Both the position numbers and the translations under genes were made by a program. From positions 1-64,000 of the forward strand of contig JAHBVJ010000003.1 of the NCBI GenBank assembly GCA_019637615.1: 64,000 nt of DNA, read 5' to 3'. The stretch is from Anaerolineae bacterium (lineage in GTDB: Bacteria; Chloroflexota; Anaerolineae; Aggregatilineales; UBA2796). Under the pieces are notes generated by a model. It was not told the DNA's origin. It was given only the letters and a program-made list of their open reading frames with translations, and did not search any database. This document shows positions 62,633 through 64,000 of the stretch, in pieces; position 1 is the stretch's first letter, and each line of letters begins with the position of its first letter.

Positions 62633-63066
62633 GTGTTATGGCATTTCCGGTTAATTCAGATTATTTTTTTCGGCCTTTTTGCTGGTGCTGGCAGCGGGAT
62701 TCATCTTCCAATGGTCGTGGACGGTGAACATGTGGCCTTGGTCAGACTATTACACGACACCACATATGCTGTCATTCATGTTCATGGGATCGATCTGCGG
62801 CGACGTATTTCGCGCTGGCGGTGTTCGATCCGAGCTGGCATAACGCGGCAGGGCAGTTACTTGGATTTTTGGCGTACGATGTAGTGCTGATCGTGCCGTT
62901 CATCCAGCATTTTAGCGATGTGATCCCCGAACATCGGGTGAGCTTGATCGTGTATACGACGGTGGTGGTGGGGAGCGCGCTGCTGGCGATCTACTATTTG
63001 TTCATCCATCCAGAGACGCGGTTTCGGGTGGCAAGTGAACGCAGCAGTGAGAAGATGGCGGCGTGA
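62633..63066 (+). pseudogene. small membrane protein gene with two frameshifts
   Basis: One protein is spread over three frames. MLWHFRLIQIIFF is joined at a seven-T run (about 62662-62668) to SAFLLVLAAGFIFQWSWTVN and TPHMLSFMFMGS. Near 62793-62798 this shifts again to SAATYFALAVFDPSWHNAAG, LLGFLAYDVVLIVPFIQHF and the end VVGSALLAIYYLFIHPETRF. The joined product has about four membrane helices. No family is recognised. A TATAAT at 62531-62536 may be its old -10. Either it is decayed or the sequence has two small errors. Confidence 0.65.
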
Positions 63067-63105
63067 GCAGTCTGCCCGATTCATCATCGGGCAGCGTGAA
63101 TCCGA

Positions 63106-63525
63106 TTAGTTGGTGTCTTGATCGGTGTCTTGGTTATAGACGTTATCTTGCATGTATTGCACGACCCACTCGATGATCTGGACACCGCGTTCGTAGTAGG
63201 GCGCTTTGACGGCGCGGGGCGAGGTGTCATCAATCGAGAATGACTCAGCGTTGGGACGCTCATCCGCCGTCGTGTAATGAATTGCGGTCGCGGTCAGGAT
63301 GGGATCGCTCGTATCATCGTAATCATCCACCCATGCGACATCCAACGCGACTACGTTCGGATCATCCAACAGATTGCCGATGCCCATATCTTCGAGCATC
63401 GGATCGAAACGAATTTTTTGCGTTTCCATCCACAAGGTCGCGGAGGGAAGAATTACACTCCGTGATGTCCCATCGCTGGTCTTGCCGGATGCCAACAAAA
63501 ACGTGATGGTTAAGGTATCGTCCAC
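63106..63525 (-). CDS. hypothetical acidic protein
   Basis: The 139-residue protein is acidic and soluble, with many Asp/Thr (DVAWVDDYDDTSDPILTATA) and an amphipathic C-terminal helix (GVQIIEWVVQYMQDNVYN) ending QDTDQDTN. GAGGA lies before GTG 63525, 17 bases after the stop of the upstream SH3 gene, so they form a unit. No family is recognised. The opposite strand frames are shadows. Confidence 0.65.
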   Translation of the reverse strand: MDDTLTITFLLASGKTSDGTSRSVILPSATLWMETQKIRFDPMLEDMGIGNLLDDPNVVALDVAWVDDYDDTSDPILTATAIHYTTADERPNAESFSIDDTSPRAVKAPYYERGVQIIEWVVQYMQDNVYNQDTDQDTN

Positions 63526-63542
63526 GAGCAGTCCTCATAACA

Positions 63543-64000
63543 TCAGTCAATCACCGGAATAACACTAGTATACCCTAGCACCCGCAGATAATCCGAGAAA
63601 ACCCACCCCGTCCCGAATGGTCCGCTGATCAGGAAGTACCACCCATTGGCGCTGATGCCCTGAATGGTGTATTTCTCGCCCAAGCCGACGGTGGCGATGA
63701 CCGCGCCGTTGGGGTTGGGAGCGCTGCGCACGCGCACACGATAGGAGATGATCTCGCCAATCGAGAGCACGGTGCGATCCGTGAAGGGGATGTCGGTGAG
63801 GTCGCCAATAATCTGGACGAGTTCGCTATCGACCCAACCTACTTTGCCATCATCGAGGAGGATTTGCACCATCGTACCCTGACTGTGCCGCCCGACAATG
63901 TCGAGATCCGTGCCGTAGGGAAGCCGCGTGAGGACAGGATAACTGGCGAAGGGACCGGTACGCACATAGGCGAACGGGTTGGCGATGACGATGATGTGCG
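63543..64000 (-). CDS. SH3-like domain protein, cut by the window edge
   Basis: At least two bacterial SH3 domains are visible (VRTGPFASYPVLTRLPYGTD; VRVRSAPNPNGAVIATVGLG), each with the short beta-barrel pattern and a closing GTGWVFSDYL. The frame stays open through the window end (NPFAYVRTGP upstream), so the N-terminus is outside. Similar domains form the C-terminus of the PA14 protein at 59255. It is probably a secreted or surface protein. Confidence 0.8.
   Translation of the reverse strand, partial: HIIVIANPFAYVRTGPFASYPVLTRLPYGTDLDIVGRHSQGTMVQILLDDGKVGWVDSELVQIIGDLTDIPFTDRTVLSIGEIISYRVRVRSAPNPNGAVIATVGLGEKYTIQGISANGWYFLISGPFGTGWVFSDYLRVLGYTSVIPVID

Overview
The window is a chromosomal segment, roughly 55-60 % GC by eye, from a bacterium that is most likely a member of the Chloroflexota (Anaerolineae-like). 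Pointers are a short EF-Ts, an archaeal/eukaryotic-type prolyl-tRNA synthetase, GT39-like membrane proteins with a long soluble C-terminus, many secreted SH3/PA14/spondin proteins, large GAF/PAS kinases and many heptamer-type intergenic repeats. This is inferred from gene content; there is no 16S gene or other decisive marker. No tRNA, rRNA, CRISPR array, prophage or complete insertion sequence was found.

Layout. 1-5.2 kb: DUF1801 and GNAT genes, a phosphoglycerate-mutase-like enzyme, a LuxR regulator with a degenerate receiver, a membrane-anchored TIR protein and a cupin. 5.3-8.5 kb: translation and nucleotide core rpsB-tsf-pyrH plus a Rid-family gene. 8.7-16.4 kb: secreted S33-type peptidase, heme lyase ccmF, a two-gene unit (lytic transglycosylase plus a KARI-like protein with altered metal ligands) and oligoendopeptidase F. 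16.4-18.3 kb: a repeat-rich zone with an in-frame 159-bp tandem repeat. 18.4-23.1 kb: a 1186-residue GAF/PAS histidine kinase, converging on a response regulator that carries an extra HisKA domain. 23.1-28.9 kb: a minus-strand cell-surface unit of seven closely spaced genes: two small membrane peptides missed by size filters, a sortase, a VIT/VWA protein with a sortase-like C-terminal signal, a membrane beta-propeller protein, a lysozyme-fold-like protein and a membrane protein. 29.3-38.3 kb: gnd, a 7TM sensor kinase, a GNAT gene, a thioredoxin-like membrane protein, a Mo-cofactor pair (molybdopterin-binding protein and XdhC) and a small basic protein. 38.4-42.3 kb: GNAT and a peptide ABC transporter (binding protein and two permeases, no ATPase). 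42.6-47.0 kb: tldD/pmbA protease pair and a calpain-like cysteine peptidase. 47.1-57.8 kb: ornithine aminotransferase, a tandem spondin-domain protein, GNAT, LysR, a C39-like/TPR protein, a GT39-like protein and proS. 57.9-64 kb: a decaying zone with a frameshifted PIN toxin beside its antitoxin, an ankyrin remnant, a twice-frameshifted membrane gene, a PA14/SH3 protein, a TIR-membrane-TolB-propeller receptor-like protein and SH3 proteins at the edge.

At least three dispersed intergenic repeat families run through the window: degenerate AGTGCTN heptamers, REP-like double hairpins, and CTCACCCC-type hairpins. Repeats have entered coding sequence in at least two places. The most notable systems are the sortase/VIT-VWA surface locus, the REC-LuxR-HisKA regulator, and two differently arranged TIR proteins, one of which has a Toll-like topology.
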